Origin: DASXVX01 sp036504075
GTDB taxonomy: Bacteria > Bacillota > Sulfobacillia > Symbiobacteriales > Symbiobacteriaceae
DNA: 64,000 bases
Assembly: GCA_036504075.1 (NCBI GenBank)
Contig: DASXVX010000022.1
Span: 124,001-188,000 of the forward strand
Direction of reading: 5' to 3'
Of the stretch, positions 8,486-17,204 are shown one piece after another. A model generated the notes under the pieces. That model worked only from the letters and a program-made list of their open reading frames with translations. It searched no databases and had not been told where the DNA came from. The first letter of the stretch is position 1. Every line of letters starts with the position of its first letter. Position numbers and translations under genes: made by a program.

Positions 8486-9370
8486 TTGAGAAGTGCACCG
8501 GAGATGATCGCAAGCTTTAGGACCTGGGCTGATGGCCGGGAAGACATACGTGCGGTCCTGTTGACCAGTTCTCGGGCGAATCCTACGGCCCGCACAGACC
8601 TTTTTTCGGACTACGATGTGGTCCTGGTTCTTACGAACCCAGACCGCCTGGCGGAGAACACGGATTGGCAGGCGGCGTTTGGCCGGGTAATCACCTATTT
8701 TCGAGATGAGTTCATCCTTTCCGACCATCGTGCCTATACCAGGCTCGCACTCTATGAAGACGGGGTTAAGGTTGATTTCAGCCTGTGGCCCGTGGCCATG
8801 CTTGACCACTTGAAGCAGAGTTCGACGCCGCCCGACTATCTGGACATCGGTTATGAAGTCTTGCTCGATAAGGACGGCGTGACGGCTGGTCTACCTGCCC
8901 CGACACATCGCGCCTTCATTCCACATCCGCCCTCCGAGGCGGCTTACCAGACCCTGGTACAGGAGTTCTGGTGGGACACGACCTATGTCGCCAAAAACCT
9001 CTGGCGGGACGATCTTTACTTTGCCAAGTACATGCTGGACTACTTTATCCGCTTTCACCACCTGCAGCCGCTCCTTGAGTGGTATATGGAGATCCAGCAT
9101 GACTGGTCAGTCCGAGTGGGTGTCCGGGGGAGGGGCCTCAAACGGCTTGTTGATGCCGAGACATGGGCAGAATTGGAACGTACATACGCCGGAGCGGGGA
9201 TTGAGGAGAACTGGGCGGCCCTCTTTGCCACAGTCCGTCTGGTCCGTCGCCTCGCAACGTCTGTGGCCGAAAGTCTGGGGTTTCAGTATCCTGAACAGAC
9301 TGATGCCGATGTGACTGCCTACCTTGCCAAGGTCCGGAGTTTACCGCAGGAGGCCACAGACTTTCCTTAA
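8486..9370 (+). CDS. Aminoglycoside 6-adenylyltransferase-like protein (ANT(6)/AadK family)
   Basis: The 294-aa protein matches the streptomycin 6-adenylyltransferase family, which transfers AMP from ATP to an aminoglycoside hydroxyl. The nucleotidyltransferase motif is seen as LLTSSRANP followed by LFSDYDVVLVL (two metal-binding Asp), then LALYEDGVKVDFSLWP with the third acidic residue. The helical C-terminal half includes LYFAKYMLDYFIRFHHLQPL, as in AadK. The start is TTG at 8486 with GGGAGG 9 bases upstream. Length agrees with AadK (about 284-290). It is a lone gene in front of a hairpin terminator. Whether it confers resistance or acts on another substrate cannot be told from sequence. 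Confidence 0.85.
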   Translation: MRSAPEMIASFRTWADGREDIRAVLLTSSRANPTARTDLFSDYDVVLVLTNPDRLAENTDWQAAFGRVITYFRDEFILSDHRAYTRLALYEDGVKVDFSLWPVAMLDHLKQSSTPPDYLDIGYEVLLDKDGVTAGLPAPTHRAFIPHPPSEAAYQTLVQEFWWDTTYVAKNLWRDDLYFAKYMLDYFIRFHHLQPLLEWYMEIQHDWSVRVGVRGRGLKRLVDAETWAELERTYAGAGIEENWAALFATVRLVRRLATSVAESLGFQYPEQTDADVTAYLAKVRSLPQEATDFP

Positions 9371-9380
9371 TAAGCAGCCT

Positions 9381-9410
9381 GAAGAAGTCCACCAGGGGGT
9401 GGACTTCTTC
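9381..9410 (+). terminator. Hairpin after the adenylyltransferase gene
   Basis: GAAGAAGTCCACC pairs with GGTGGACTTCTTC over a 4-base loop, 11 bases after the stop codon. There is only a short T-poor tail (TGCG), so it may act mainly as an mRNA end stabiliser. Confidence 0.6.
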
Positions 9411-9610
9411 TGCGTCCTCACCGGTTCCCGCCCATGTTCCGCTAACAGTGCGCGGCAGTCGAATAAAAGGAGCGTTTTTAAAAATGTTGCATAGCGCCAC
9501 GAAGAAGCACATACTAAGGGAGTCGTCAAACCTGCCCGAGTCTCCCGTTCACACAGGATGGACTTCGTGTGCGTGGAAGCGAACACCTGGATTGAAGGAG
9601 CACGAAGAAC

Positions 9611-9910
9611 TTGACTAAGACCGTTTACTTTGGCAATCTCCCGTGGACCACGACCAATGAGGACCTGGAGAAGGCCGTTACCGCCCATGCCGAGGTTATC
9701 TCCGCCCGCGTGGCTACCGACCGTGAAACCGGTCGTTCCCGCGGCTTCGGTTTCGTGGAGGTCCCCGCTGATGCGGCCCAGGGCGTTATCGATGCCCTGA
9801 ATGGCGCCGACTGGGGCGGCCGTCCGCTGACCGTCAACGAAGCCAAGCCCCGTGAGGAGCGCCCCCAGGGCGGCGCCCGCGGTGGTATGGGCGGCGGCCG
9901 TCGCTACTAG
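9611..9910 (+). CDS. RRM-type RNA-binding protein
   Basis: The 99-aa protein is a single RNA-recognition motif with a short Gly/Arg-rich tail (GGARGGMGGGRRY). RNP2 is VYFGNLP at residues 4-10 and RNP1 is RGFGFVEV, both with the aromatic residues that stack on RNA. This architecture resembles the cold-inducible Rbp proteins of cyanobacteria and similar proteins in some Firmicutes, which act as RNA chaperones. The start is TTG at 9611 with AAGGAG 10 bases upstream. About 200 bases of leader precede it, and a textbook terminator follows at once, so it is monocistronic. Cold regulation is inferred from relatives, not seen. Confidence 0.92.
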   Translation: MTKTVYFGNLPWTTTNEDLEKAVTAHAEVISARVATDRETGRSRGFGFVEVPADAAQGVIDALNGADWGGRPLTVNEAKPREERPQGGARGGMGGGRRY

Positions 9911-9924
9911 ATCAGGCCAGAAAG

Positions 9925-9958
9925 GCGCCCGGTGCACTGAGCACCGGGCGCTTTTTTT
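9925..9958 (+). terminator. Intrinsic terminator of the RRM gene
   Basis: GCGCCCGGTGC and GCACCGGGCGC form a perfect 11-bp stem over ACTGA, followed by TTTTTTT. Confidence 0.95.
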
Positions 9959-10287
9959 GCGCCATGGGGCGAAGGTGAATCGGCGTGCGCGCTACCGAAG
10001 CCTGGCAGTGCTCCACGCTCACCCATCCCCGCCGGTAATACACCGCCATAAAGGAGCAAAAGTAGGCACTGTTGAAAACGTTCAGTAGTTAAACCGTTGA
10101 TCGTGGCCCTTCGGAAGGTGAGACGCGATTCATGGGGCTGTTGGTTATCTCGTCGTCAGAAAAGCCGTGTGAATGGTGGACTCGACCCGTCTTTCGCGAG
10201 CACTTCCAAACGTCGAATCTATGAAGAGCCGGTGCTTCTACATACTTCCGGAGTGGCCGGGACAGACTTCCAACGGAGGTCGATCAA
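9959..10287. other. Intergenic region before the Dnd island
   Basis: No supported ORF. The stretch 10070-10100 is AT-richer, with TTGAAAACGTTC followed by TTAAACCGTT, a possible imperfect operator or promoter for dndB, but no spaced -35/-10 pair fits. GC content falls at about this point and stays lower through the island. Confidence 0.35.
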
Positions 10288-11385
10288 ATGTCCAACGGCT
10301 TTTCCTACACATTCCCAGCCATTCGTGGTATCCAGGCGAGTAGAGAGTACTATGCGTCCATGTGCCCACTGCGACTGATCCCGAGGATTTTCCTCTTCGA
10401 CGAAGAGGAGTTGAGCCCGGAACTCCGGGCTCAACGAGTACTTAACCGGGCAAGGATCCCAGCCATCAGTTCCTATCTCCTGGACAATCCCACCGAATAC
10501 GTCTTGTCCGCTTTAACGGCGTCGATCGACGGTGACGTGGACTTTGTCCCGGCATCAACCGAACCCGCACACTATAACGTCGGCTGGCTTCGGGTACCCA
10601 TGGAGGCAAAGTTCGTCATTAACGATGGTCAACATCGGCGTGCCGCCATTGAGACTGCTTTGAAGGAGAAACCGGAGCTTGGTGACGAAACGATCGCGAT
10701 CGTATTCTTCGTTGATACTGGGCTCCGTCGCTCGCAGCAAATGTTTGCGGACCTGAATCGCTACGCCGTGCGGTCCACCCAATCCCTTAGCATCCTTTAC
10801 GACTACCGGGACCCGGTCTCGCAAATGGTCCGTGACATCGTGCGCCGCGTGCCCGCTTTCAACGGACTGACTGAGATGGAGAAGTCCACCATATCCAATC
10901 GATCAACCAAACTTTTTACCCTAAGCGGGATATACCGTGCAACTGTCGAACTTCTAGAGGATAGTCGCGGCCGCCTGGACCAGAAAGCGCTGACCAAACT
11001 GGCCGTTGATTTCTGGAACCAGGTTGCCGTTAACATCACGGAGTGGGCGCAGGTCAAAGACAAGCTCGTGTCTGCGAGTGAACTGAGGAAGGATTACCTC
11101 ATCGCTCACACCGTAACGCTGGTAGCTCTGGGGCGAGCCGGCCGGACCACGCTCAGTGAATTCCCCGAAGAGTGGCACCAGCTTCTCTGTAGGCTAAGAC
11201 CGGTAAACTGGCATCGCCAGAACACCCGGCAGTGGGAAGGGCGAGCCATGGTCGGCGGACACATCACGAATTCCCGAAGCAGTGTGGTTCTCCTGACGAA
11301 CGAGATCAAACGGATTCTCGGGTTACCTCTCAGTCGGGAAGAACAGGCTGCAGAGACTGCATTTATCGCGGCACAAGGTGCGTAG
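10288..11385 (+). CDS. dndB: DNA phosphorothioation protein DndB
   Basis: The 365-aa protein belongs to the DndB/DGQHR family. The defining motif appears as INDGQHRRAAIE (about residue 111), with FFVDTGLRRSQQMFADLNRYA downstream in two conserved blocks. DndB is not required for the sulfur chemistry itself; in studied systems it binds DNA and tunes transcription or modification frequency. The ATG is preceded by GGAGGT with 8-base spacing. It opens a five-gene operon with dndC (22-base gap), dndD, dndE and dndA. Base composition is less GC-rich than flanking genes, consistent with acquisition by transfer. Confidence 0.93.
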   Translation: MSNGFSYTFPAIRGIQASREYYASMCPLRLIPRIFLFDEEELSPELRAQRVLNRARIPAISSYLLDNPTEYVLSALTASIDGDVDFVPASTEPAHYNVGWLRVPMEAKFVINDGQHRRAAIETALKEKPELGDETIAIVFFVDTGLRRSQQMFADLNRYAVRSTQSLSILYDYRDPVSQMVRDIVRRVPAFNGLTEMEKSTISNRSTKLFTLSGIYRATVELLEDSRGRLDQKALTKLAVDFWNQVAVNITEWAQVKDKLVSASELRKDYLIAHTVTLVALGRAGRTTLSEFPEEWHQLLCRLRPVNWHRQNTRQWEGRAMVGGHITNSRSSVVLLTNEIKRILGLPLSREEQAAETAFIAAQGA

Positions 11386-11407
11386 CACCCACACAGGAGG
11401 GTGACAC

Positions 11408-12931
11408 ATGCCTCAACTGAAGGTAAGCAAAGAGGCGCTGGCCGAACTGACCGAGCGCATTCAAAAGGTATACCTTGACGACAAGATTCCCTGGGTAGTC
11501 GGATACAGCGGTGGCAAGGATTCAACGGCCACGCTGGAGCTGCTTTGGTATGCCATCCGGGAACTGCCCGAAGAGCAACGGAAGCACAAGACCGTCCATG
11601 TTATCAGCACCGACACTCTCGTGGAGTCCCCGGTGGTGGCGCAGTGGGTGAACGAGTCATTGCGGCTCATGCGGGATGCCGCCAAAGACCAGGACATGCC
11701 GATTGAAGTCCACCGACTCACGCCCGAGCCTAAACACTCCTACTGGACAAACTTGATTGGGCGCGGCTACCCAGCCCCTCGCCAGGGGTTTCGGTGGTGC
11801 ACCAACCGCCTGAAGATCCAGCCGTCCAATCAGTTCATCATGGACGTGGTCAAGAACTACGGCGAGGCCATCATGGTGCTGGGGACCCGCAAGGCTGAGA
11901 GTGCGACCCGCTCCGCGAACATGACCCACCACGAAAAGCATCGGATGCGTCAGTGGCTGAGCCCTAATGCCAGCCTGCCAAACTCCCTGGTCTTCACTCC
12001 CATTGAAGACTGGTCCAACGACGATGTTTGGATGTATCTGATGCAGAAACCCAACCCCTGGGACCGGTCTAACAAGGACCTGCTCACCATGTACCGCGGG
12101 GCTTCTGCCGACAACGAGTGCCCACTGGTGGTGGACACCACCACCCCGAGCTGCGGCAACAGCCGGTTCGGCTGTTGGGTCTGTACGTTGGTTGCAGCCG
12201 ACAAGTCGATGGAGGCCATGATCCATAACGACGACGAAAAACGCTGGATGAAGCCCTTGCTTGATCTGCGCAACGAGATCGCCAACGCTGGCCCTGATGG
12301 GAAAATCAACGACTTTGACCGACGAGATTTCCGGCGCATGGATAAGTCCGTCAAGTTCTTCAAGGATGCCGAGCGCGCCAACCGTCCGATTCACGGACCG
12401 TACACCAAAAAGTGGCGTGAACATTGGCTGCGGAAGTTGCTGCAAATCGAGCGACTGTTGCAGGAGCACGGCCCCAAAGACGACACGCAACTGCAGTTGA
12501 TCACCCTGGGAGAAATACGTGAGATTCGGCGCATCTGGGTGGAAGACAAGCACGAGTTTGACGATGCCGTACCCCGCATTTACCTGGAGGTCACCGGTAA
12601 AGAGTATCCCTACCTGGATGACCTTCCCCGGCGCCCGTTCGGGCCGGCGGAGTGGGACATGCTCAAGGAGATCTGCGGCAATGACAATAACCTCTTGCTG
12701 GAGCTTCAGACCTCCATGCTGGACATTGAGCAGCAGAACCGTGGGCTGATTCTCCGCAGGGGCATTGTCGACGAACTGGAAAAGACGATTCACGGCTGTT
12801 ACTACTCCAGCGTGGAGGATGCCGTCAGCTTCCACCAACGGCTAAAGCAGTTGAAAGCAGAAGCCGAGCAACTACATCTTCCGTTCGACGAAGAAGAAGG
12901 AATGGACAGCGATGATCTTCCGAGCGATTAA
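11408..12931 (+). CDS. dndC: DNA phosphorothioation protein DndC (PAPS-reductase-like)
   Basis: The 507-aa protein is an adenine-nucleotide alpha-hydrolase of the PAPS reductase family. The PP-loop is VGYSGGKDSTATLELLW near residue 33; it activates the DNA backbone phosphate for replacement of an oxygen by sulfur. Downstream are CTNRLKIQP and the Cys-rich CGNSRFGCWVC, the expected Fe-S cluster ligands. Length is normal for DndC. GGAGGG precedes the ATG. It shares 20 bases with the start of dndD, showing tight translational coupling inside the dnd operon. Confidence 0.96.
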   Translation: MPQLKVSKEALAELTERIQKVYLDDKIPWVVGYSGGKDSTATLELLWYAIRELPEEQRKHKTVHVISTDTLVESPVVAQWVNESLRLMRDAAKDQDMPIEVHRLTPEPKHSYWTNLIGRGYPAPRQGFRWCTNRLKIQPSNQFIMDVVKNYGEAIMVLGTRKAESATRSANMTHHEKHRMRQWLSPNASLPNSLVFTPIEDWSNDDVWMYLMQKPNPWDRSNKDLLTMYRGASADNECPLVVDTTTPSCGNSRFGCWVCTLVAADKSMEAMIHNDDEKRWMKPLLDLRNEIANAGPDGKINDFDRRDFRRMDKSVKFFKDAERANRPIHGPYTKKWREHWLRKLLQIERLLQEHGPKDDTQLQLITLGEIREIRRIWVEDKHEFDDAVPRIYLEVTGKEYPYLDDLPRRPFGPAEWDMLKEICGNDNNLLLELQTSMLDIEQQNRGLILRRGIVDELEKTIHGCYYSSVEDAVSFHQRLKQLKAEAEQLHLPFDEEEGMDSDDLPSD

Positions 12932-14900
12932 GCTCTGCAATTACGGAATATATGCTAACGAACAGGTCGTCAAGCCCGTCTCGGGTGGTCGGGGATTTCC
13001 AAATATCACACTGATCGGTGGCGAAAATGGACGCGGCAAAACGAGCCTGTTGGACGCCGTCCTCCTCGCCCTTTATGGAAGCCGCTCCCCTTCTGTGAAA
13101 GAGTACAAGAAGGGCTACTCTGCATACCTGGAGAGCCTTTTACACAAGGGCGCCGCTCCGGGCGACCCCAGCTTCGTAGAACTGGACATGGAGGTGCCCG
13201 CGCACAAGGGTGAAACCAAACTACGCGTTCGCCGCTCGTGGCGTTTTGCCAGTGTCCGGCATACCGACCGGCTGGAGGTTTGGCGCGACGGCGTCAGCGA
13301 CCCCACTCTGGCCGAAAACTGGGACGTTTATGTTGAGGAATTGCTTCCCTCTGGCTTGGCCGGTCTATTCTTCTTTGATGGCGAGAAGATCGCCCAGTTA
13401 GCCGAGGCCGACGAGACTGACGACAGTCTCCGTCAATCGATCCGTTCGCTCCTGGGGCTGGATCTGGTGGACCGCTTGATCAGCGACCTGAATTCCGTCA
13501 TCCGGCGGAACCAGGCCAAGGTGCGTGACCAGACGGTCCGGTCCGAGTATGACCGATTGCAGGCGGAAGGCACCGAACTGGAGGTCCAACTGACTTTGAA
13601 GAAGCAGGAGATTGCGAACCTGCAGCTTCGGATTGATCGGGAAGACGCCAAGCGGGCCGAAAAAGAACAAACCCTCTATGAAGAGGGCGGTCGCCTTGCC
13701 GAAGCCCGGGAATCCTTGCGGGACCGAGAAAAAGACCTCGCTTCTCTTATGGGCGAACACAAAAGCGAAGCTACCCAACTGGCCGCGGGTGCCCTACCAT
13801 TGGTCCTCGCACTGCCACTTCTCCAGCAGGTAGCGGCTACAGCCCAGCAAGAAGAGGAGACCCTGGCGGCTCGCAGCGCATTAAAGCTGTTGCAAGAGCG
13901 CGATAGCCGGTTCATCGCTTACCTGAGTAACTTGAATGACAATCTCGCTTTCGCCAGTCAGGTGGTAACCTGGTTAGATGCTGACCGAGGGCAGGTCAAA
14001 CAGCAAGCCATGCAGCCCGTCATCTTTGAACTGTCCGTAGTCGCTCAGAAGCAATTGGAGCGACTGCTCAAAGGTGATTGGGCTCAGTTGCAAAGCGATG
14101 CTCAGTCTCTCCAGGATCGGTCCGATACCACTTTCAAGGAACTGGCGCAGGTTCGAGATCATCTGGCCATCCACATTCACCAAGAAGATGTCCAGGGTGT
14201 GCTCAAGGAGATCGCCGAGATCACCCGGAACATCGGCGGGCTTAAGCAAAAGCATGAGGCGGCTGACAAGGAGAAGCTGGTCATCCAGGGGCAGATCCAG
14301 GCCGTCAAGCAACGCCTATCCGATTACGGGGCCAACATAGGCGATGTTGAAGAGGCCGAACGCATGATCACGTACGCCTCCCAATCACAGGAGGTCATGC
14401 GGACCTTCCGAGAGCGGGCAACTGAGCGGAAGGTGAAGGAACTCACCCGGCAGATCAAGGCGGCCTTCGACCTTTTGACCCACAAGGTAGCACTGGTCAG
14501 TGAGATTCGGATGGAACCCAGCACGCTGCGGATCAGCCTGCATGACGCCACCGGCAAGGAGATCCCCAAATCCCGGCTAGCAAGCGGGGAGAAGCAGATG
14601 CTGGCCATATCAATCCTCTGGGGCCTCGGCCGCGCCTCGGGCCGGAATCTCCCCATCATCATCGATACGCCCCTGGGGCGTCTGGACTCATCTCACCGCA
14701 TGAACTTCATCACCAAATACCTGCCCAGCGCGAGCCAGCAAGTACTGGTGCTATCGACCGATACAGAGATTGTCGGCCCCTATCTGGAGTCGTTGGAGAA
14801 GCACATCGGCCGGTCTTACCTGCTGCGGTTCGATGAGCAGCGGCACTGTACCGAAGTTGAAGACGGCTACTTCGCCACCACTGGGGGCGTTGCCCAATGA
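12912..14900 (+). CDS. dndD: DNA phosphorothioation ATPase DndD
   Basis: The 662-aa SMC/Rad50-like ATPase has Walker A GENGRGKTSL near residue 37, a long central coiled coil, the signature LASGEKQMLAIS and Walker B PIIIDTPLGRLDS. FFFDGEKIAQLAE is the family's typical block after the N-lobe. In the Dnd complex it is thought to nick or open DNA and supply energy for sulfur insertion by DndC. It overlaps dndC by 20 bases and dndE by 4 (ATGA). It should not be confused with the second, distantly similar ATPase on the opposite strand (19206-17197). Confidence 0.95.
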   Translation: MIFRAIKLCNYGIYANEQVVKPVSGGRGFPNITLIGGENGRGKTSLLDAVLLALYGSRSPSVKEYKKGYSAYLESLLHKGAAPGDPSFVELDMEVPAHKGETKLRVRRSWRFASVRHTDRLEVWRDGVSDPTLAENWDVYVEELLPSGLAGLFFFDGEKIAQLAEADETDDSLRQSIRSLLGLDLVDRLISDLNSVIRRNQAKVRDQTVRSEYDRLQAEGTELEVQLTLKKQEIANLQLRIDREDAKRAEKEQTLYEEGGRLAEARESLRDREKDLASLMGEHKSEATQLAAGALPLVLALPLLQQVAATAQQEEETLAARSALKLLQERDSRFIAYLSNLNDNLAFASQVVTWLDADRGQVKQQAMQPVIFELSVVAQKQLERLLKGDWAQLQSDAQSLQDRSDTTFKELAQVRDHLAIHIHQEDVQGVLKEIAEITRNIGGLKQKHEAADKEKLVIQGQIQAVKQRLSDYGANIGDVEEAERMITYASQSQEVMRTFRERATERKVKELTRQIKAAFDLLTHKVALVSEIRMEPSTLRISLHDATGKEIPKSRLASGEKQMLAISILWGLGRASGRNLPIIIDTPLGRLDSSHRMNFITKYLPSASQQVLVLSTDTEIVGPYLESLEKHIGRSYLLRFDEQRHCTEVEDGYFATTGGVAQ

Positions 14901-15310
14901 TCGAGAAGCGGATCATCCTATCGAACCAGGCAAAAGAACAACTGGCACGACTCAAAGGCAAGACGGGCATTAAAAACTGGAACGTGCTTTGCCGCTGGGC
15001 TCTCTGCCTGTCGCTGCGCAGCCCCAATCCCCCGCCGGACATCAACCACCCGGCGGATAGTAACGTCGAGATGTCGTGGGAAACTTTCGCCGGCGAATAC
15101 CAGGAACTGTACGCCGCCCTGTTGGTTCAGCGGTGTTTGAATGATGGCCTGGGCTCTGACCCAGAGGTGCTTGCCCGCCAGTTTCGGCTGCACCTGCACC
15201 GGGGTATCGGTTACCTGGCGAGTAACTTCATTAAGACGGGCTTTGACCTGATCGGTCTGGCCGTGGGTGATTCCCCCGACCTGCCCGAAGAGGAGGGTCT
15301 TGAGGCTTGA
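14897..15310 (+). CDS. dndE: DNA phosphorothioation protein DndE
   Basis: The 137-aa protein is the small, mostly helical DndE. In known systems it binds nicked DNA as a tetramer and is essential for phosphorothioation. It begins MIEKRIILSNQAKEQLARLK and contains NWNVLCRWALCLSL, as in DndE homologues, then ends in an acidic tail (DLPEEEGLEA). It overlaps dndD by four bases and dndA by four bases (TTGA). Identification rests on position plus these segments; no catalytic motif is expected in this family. Confidence 0.93.
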   Translation: MIEKRIILSNQAKEQLARLKGKTGIKNWNVLCRWALCLSLRSPNPPPDINHPADSNVEMSWETFAGEYQELYAALLVQRCLNDGLGSDPEVLARQFRLHLHRGIGYLASNFIKTGFDLIGLAVGDSPDLPEEEGLEA

Positions 15311-16434
15311 CGCTTTACCTGGACTACAACGCTACCACTCCGGTTCATCCGGAAGTCCTTGAAGAGATGATCACGGTGTACAAGGAGCATTTCGGCAACG
15401 CCGGGAGCCGGACCCACCGCTTCGGGCAGGACGCCAGCCAGATCGTGGAGCAGGCCCGCCGGCGGGTTGCTTCGCTGCTGGGCGTGGAGAAGCACGAGGT
15501 CGTCTTCACATCCGGTGCCACGGAGGCCGACAACATCGCGATTCTTGGCCTGGCGCGGTGGGGAGCGGAACAGGGACGCCGGCACATCATCTCGACGCAG
15601 ATCGAGCACAAGGCCATACTCGAACCATTACAGCACCTGGAGAAGCAGGGCTTCGAGATTGAACTGGTGCCCGTCGGGCAAAGCGGGCGGATTGATGCTG
15701 GTGATCTGTTGCGGCGAGTCCGCCCCGATACACTAATGGTTAGCGTCATGCACGCCAATAACGAAACCGGCGTCATCCAGCCGGTTGACGAGATCGGGGC
15801 GGCCTTGTCCGCTACGCCTACGTTCTTTCATGTGGATGCGGCACAGACGGTGGGCAAGCTGGTTCCCGACCTGCGTGCACTCAAATACGACCTGTTGAGC
15901 GTTTCCGCCCACAAGATCTACGGACCCCAGGGTGTAGGCGCTCTGATTCGGCGCAAGAAGTTCCGGCATGTGCCGGTCCAGCCGGTCTCCTTCGGGGGAG
16001 GCCAGGAAGGTGGGCTGCGCCCGGGTACCGTTCCAGTCGCCCTGGTGGCCGGGCTGGGCAAGGCCGCGGAATTGGCCGATCGACATCACGGTGAGTGGCG
16101 GAAGCACAGCGCCGGGGTTAAGGCGTCCATTCTGGAGCAGCTTACTGCCGTGCGACATGTGGTGAACGGTGATCTTGACTACTCGCTGCCGAGTTGTCTG
16201 AACGTCAGCTTTCCTGGGGTGGACTCCGAAGCGCTTATGTTGGCCACGCAGAATGAGCTGGCAATATCGAACGGTTCGGCGTGCACGTCGGCCGAATACA
16301 GACCGAGTCATGTCCTCGTGGCCATGGGGCTAGCGAAAGAGTTCGTCGAAGGAGCTGTTCGGATCTCTTGGGGTTCTGAAATACTTGTGGTAGATCTTCG
16401 ACAGCTGGTCCAGTTCGTAAAAAACGTCCAATGA
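15307..16434 (+). CDS. dndA: Cysteine desulfurase DndA
   Basis: The 375-aa PLP enzyme mobilises sulfur from cysteine and loads DndC. It starts TLYLDYNATTPVHPEVLEEM. The PLP lysine sits in SVSAHKIYGPQG (about residue 204) and the persulfide cysteine in SNGSACTSAEYRPSH (about residue 325). It is shorter than housekeeping IscS. The TTG start at 15307 overlaps the dndE stop. In many clusters dndA is divergent or missing; here it is the last gene of the modification operon, so the operon is self-sufficient for sulfur transfer. Confidence 0.94.
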   Translation: MTLYLDYNATTPVHPEVLEEMITVYKEHFGNAGSRTHRFGQDASQIVEQARRRVASLLGVEKHEVVFTSGATEADNIAILGLARWGAEQGRRHIISTQIEHKAILEPLQHLEKQGFEIELVPVGQSGRIDAGDLLRRVRPDTLMVSVMHANNETGVIQPVDEIGAALSATPTFFHVDAAQTVGKLVPDLRALKYDLLSVSAHKIYGPQGVGALIRRKKFRHVPVQPVSFGGGQEGGLRPGTVPVALVAGLGKAAELADRHHGEWRKHSAGVKASILEQLTAVRHVVNGDLDYSLPSCLNVSFPGVDSEALMLATQNELAISNGSACTSAEYRPSHVLVAMGLAKEFVEGAVRISWGSEILVVDLRQLVQFVKNVQ

Positions 16435-16449
16435 ACCTCGGTTATTTTA

Positions 16450-16477
16450 GCCTCCAGGATTTATCCTGGAGGCTTTT
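16450..16477 (+). terminator. Terminator of the dnd modification operon
   Basis: GCCTCCAGGAT and ATCCTGGAGGC form a perfect 11-bp stem with a 2-base TT loop (probably opened wider), followed by TTTT, 16 bases after the dndA stop. Confidence 0.9.
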
Positions 16478-16748
16478 GCTATTGAATTTGTTGAACCAAT
16501 GGTTTTTGAATTAAACCCCACCCTGAACCGGAAATCTCCGATCTCGTCGGCCTGTTGCGGGACCCAATCTGGCTTCGCTGCTGGGAGCGTAACGCTTACC
16601 ATCGGCAGCAAAGCTAAACCGCCGACGAACCTGTGCCCGATACCTAAAGGAGTACGAAGCACGGCAACTGTAGGTGGTTACGGGCATAGAAAAACAAGAG
16701 CGGCGGTCGGGCTGTCTGCCCGGCCACCGTTCGCTTTCCACCGGAAGT
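16478..16748. other. Gap between the convergent dnd operons
   Basis: About 270 bases with no supported gene. The 126-aa + strand reading across 16499-16879 runs antisense into the next gene and lacks a ribosome site. The region is bounded by two terminators, one for each operon. Confidence 0.5.
16688..16729 (-). terminator. Terminator of the - strand dnd-associated operon
   Basis: On the - strand CGGTGGCCGGGC pairs (two G-U pairs) with GCCCGACCGCCG over a 5-base loop and is followed by CTCTTGTTTTTCT. It sits 20 bases beyond the stop codon of the last gene. Confidence 0.8.
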
Positions 16749-17204
16749 TTACTGAAACAGCGAGTGCACCATGTTCTCCAGGGATTCGGCGTCAGTCGAG
16801 TCCGCCTTCTTTTGTTCGTAAATCAGTGCGATCAGATTGTCCAGTGCGTCACCCGGTGAGTCCAGCAGCCGGCGCTTGAGTTCCTCGAAACCGCCGTTGG
16901 CGTACTCCTCCAGAATGACAAACTTTCGGTCAAAGGTCTCATCGTCTTCCAACAGAATGTTTACGTCTCCTGTTTCCTTCAACGCGATAGCATTGATGAT
17001 CGGCAGGTCGGTCCGCCCGCTGAACACGTCCCATTCAATTTGTTCTGCGGTCTGCTCGAAGGGCACCCGCTTGTCGAGCTTAAAGCCAACGCAGGCTGCC
17101 ATCATCAGAATGTCCTTGTAGGTCTCAAAAACAGCTGGCTCCCCTTCTTTCAGAGCCTTGTACACAGCGTCCTGGTCCTTGGGGCGGCGTACACGTCTAG
17201 GCAT
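16749..17204 (-). CDS. Dnd system-associated protein 4-like
   Basis: The 151-aa soluble protein resembles the small 'DNA phosphorothioation-associated protein 4' found next to Dnd restriction genes. It begins RRVRRPKDQDAVYKALKEG, has ILMMAACVGFKLDKRVPF and an acidic block NILLEDDETFDRKFVILEEY, and is largely helical. No catalytic residues stand out. AAAGGAGG lies 6 bases before the ATG. Its start overlaps the stop of the ATPase gene upstream by 8 bases, and it is the last gene of the five-gene operon. The family match is from memory of the conserved core; its biochemical role is not known to me. Confidence 0.75.
   Translation of the reverse strand: MPRRVRRPKDQDAVYKALKEGEPAVFETYKDILMMAACVGFKLDKRVPFEQTAEQIEWDVFSGRTDLPIINAIALKETGDVNILLEDDETFDRKFVILEEYANGGFEELKRRLLDSPGDALDNLIALIYEQKKADSTDAESLENMVHSLFQ

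Noticed and set aside
16499..16879. A 126-aa + strand ORF between the dnd operons
   Set aside because: It crosses a terminator and runs antisense into the Dnd-associated protein 4-like gene, with no ribosome site.
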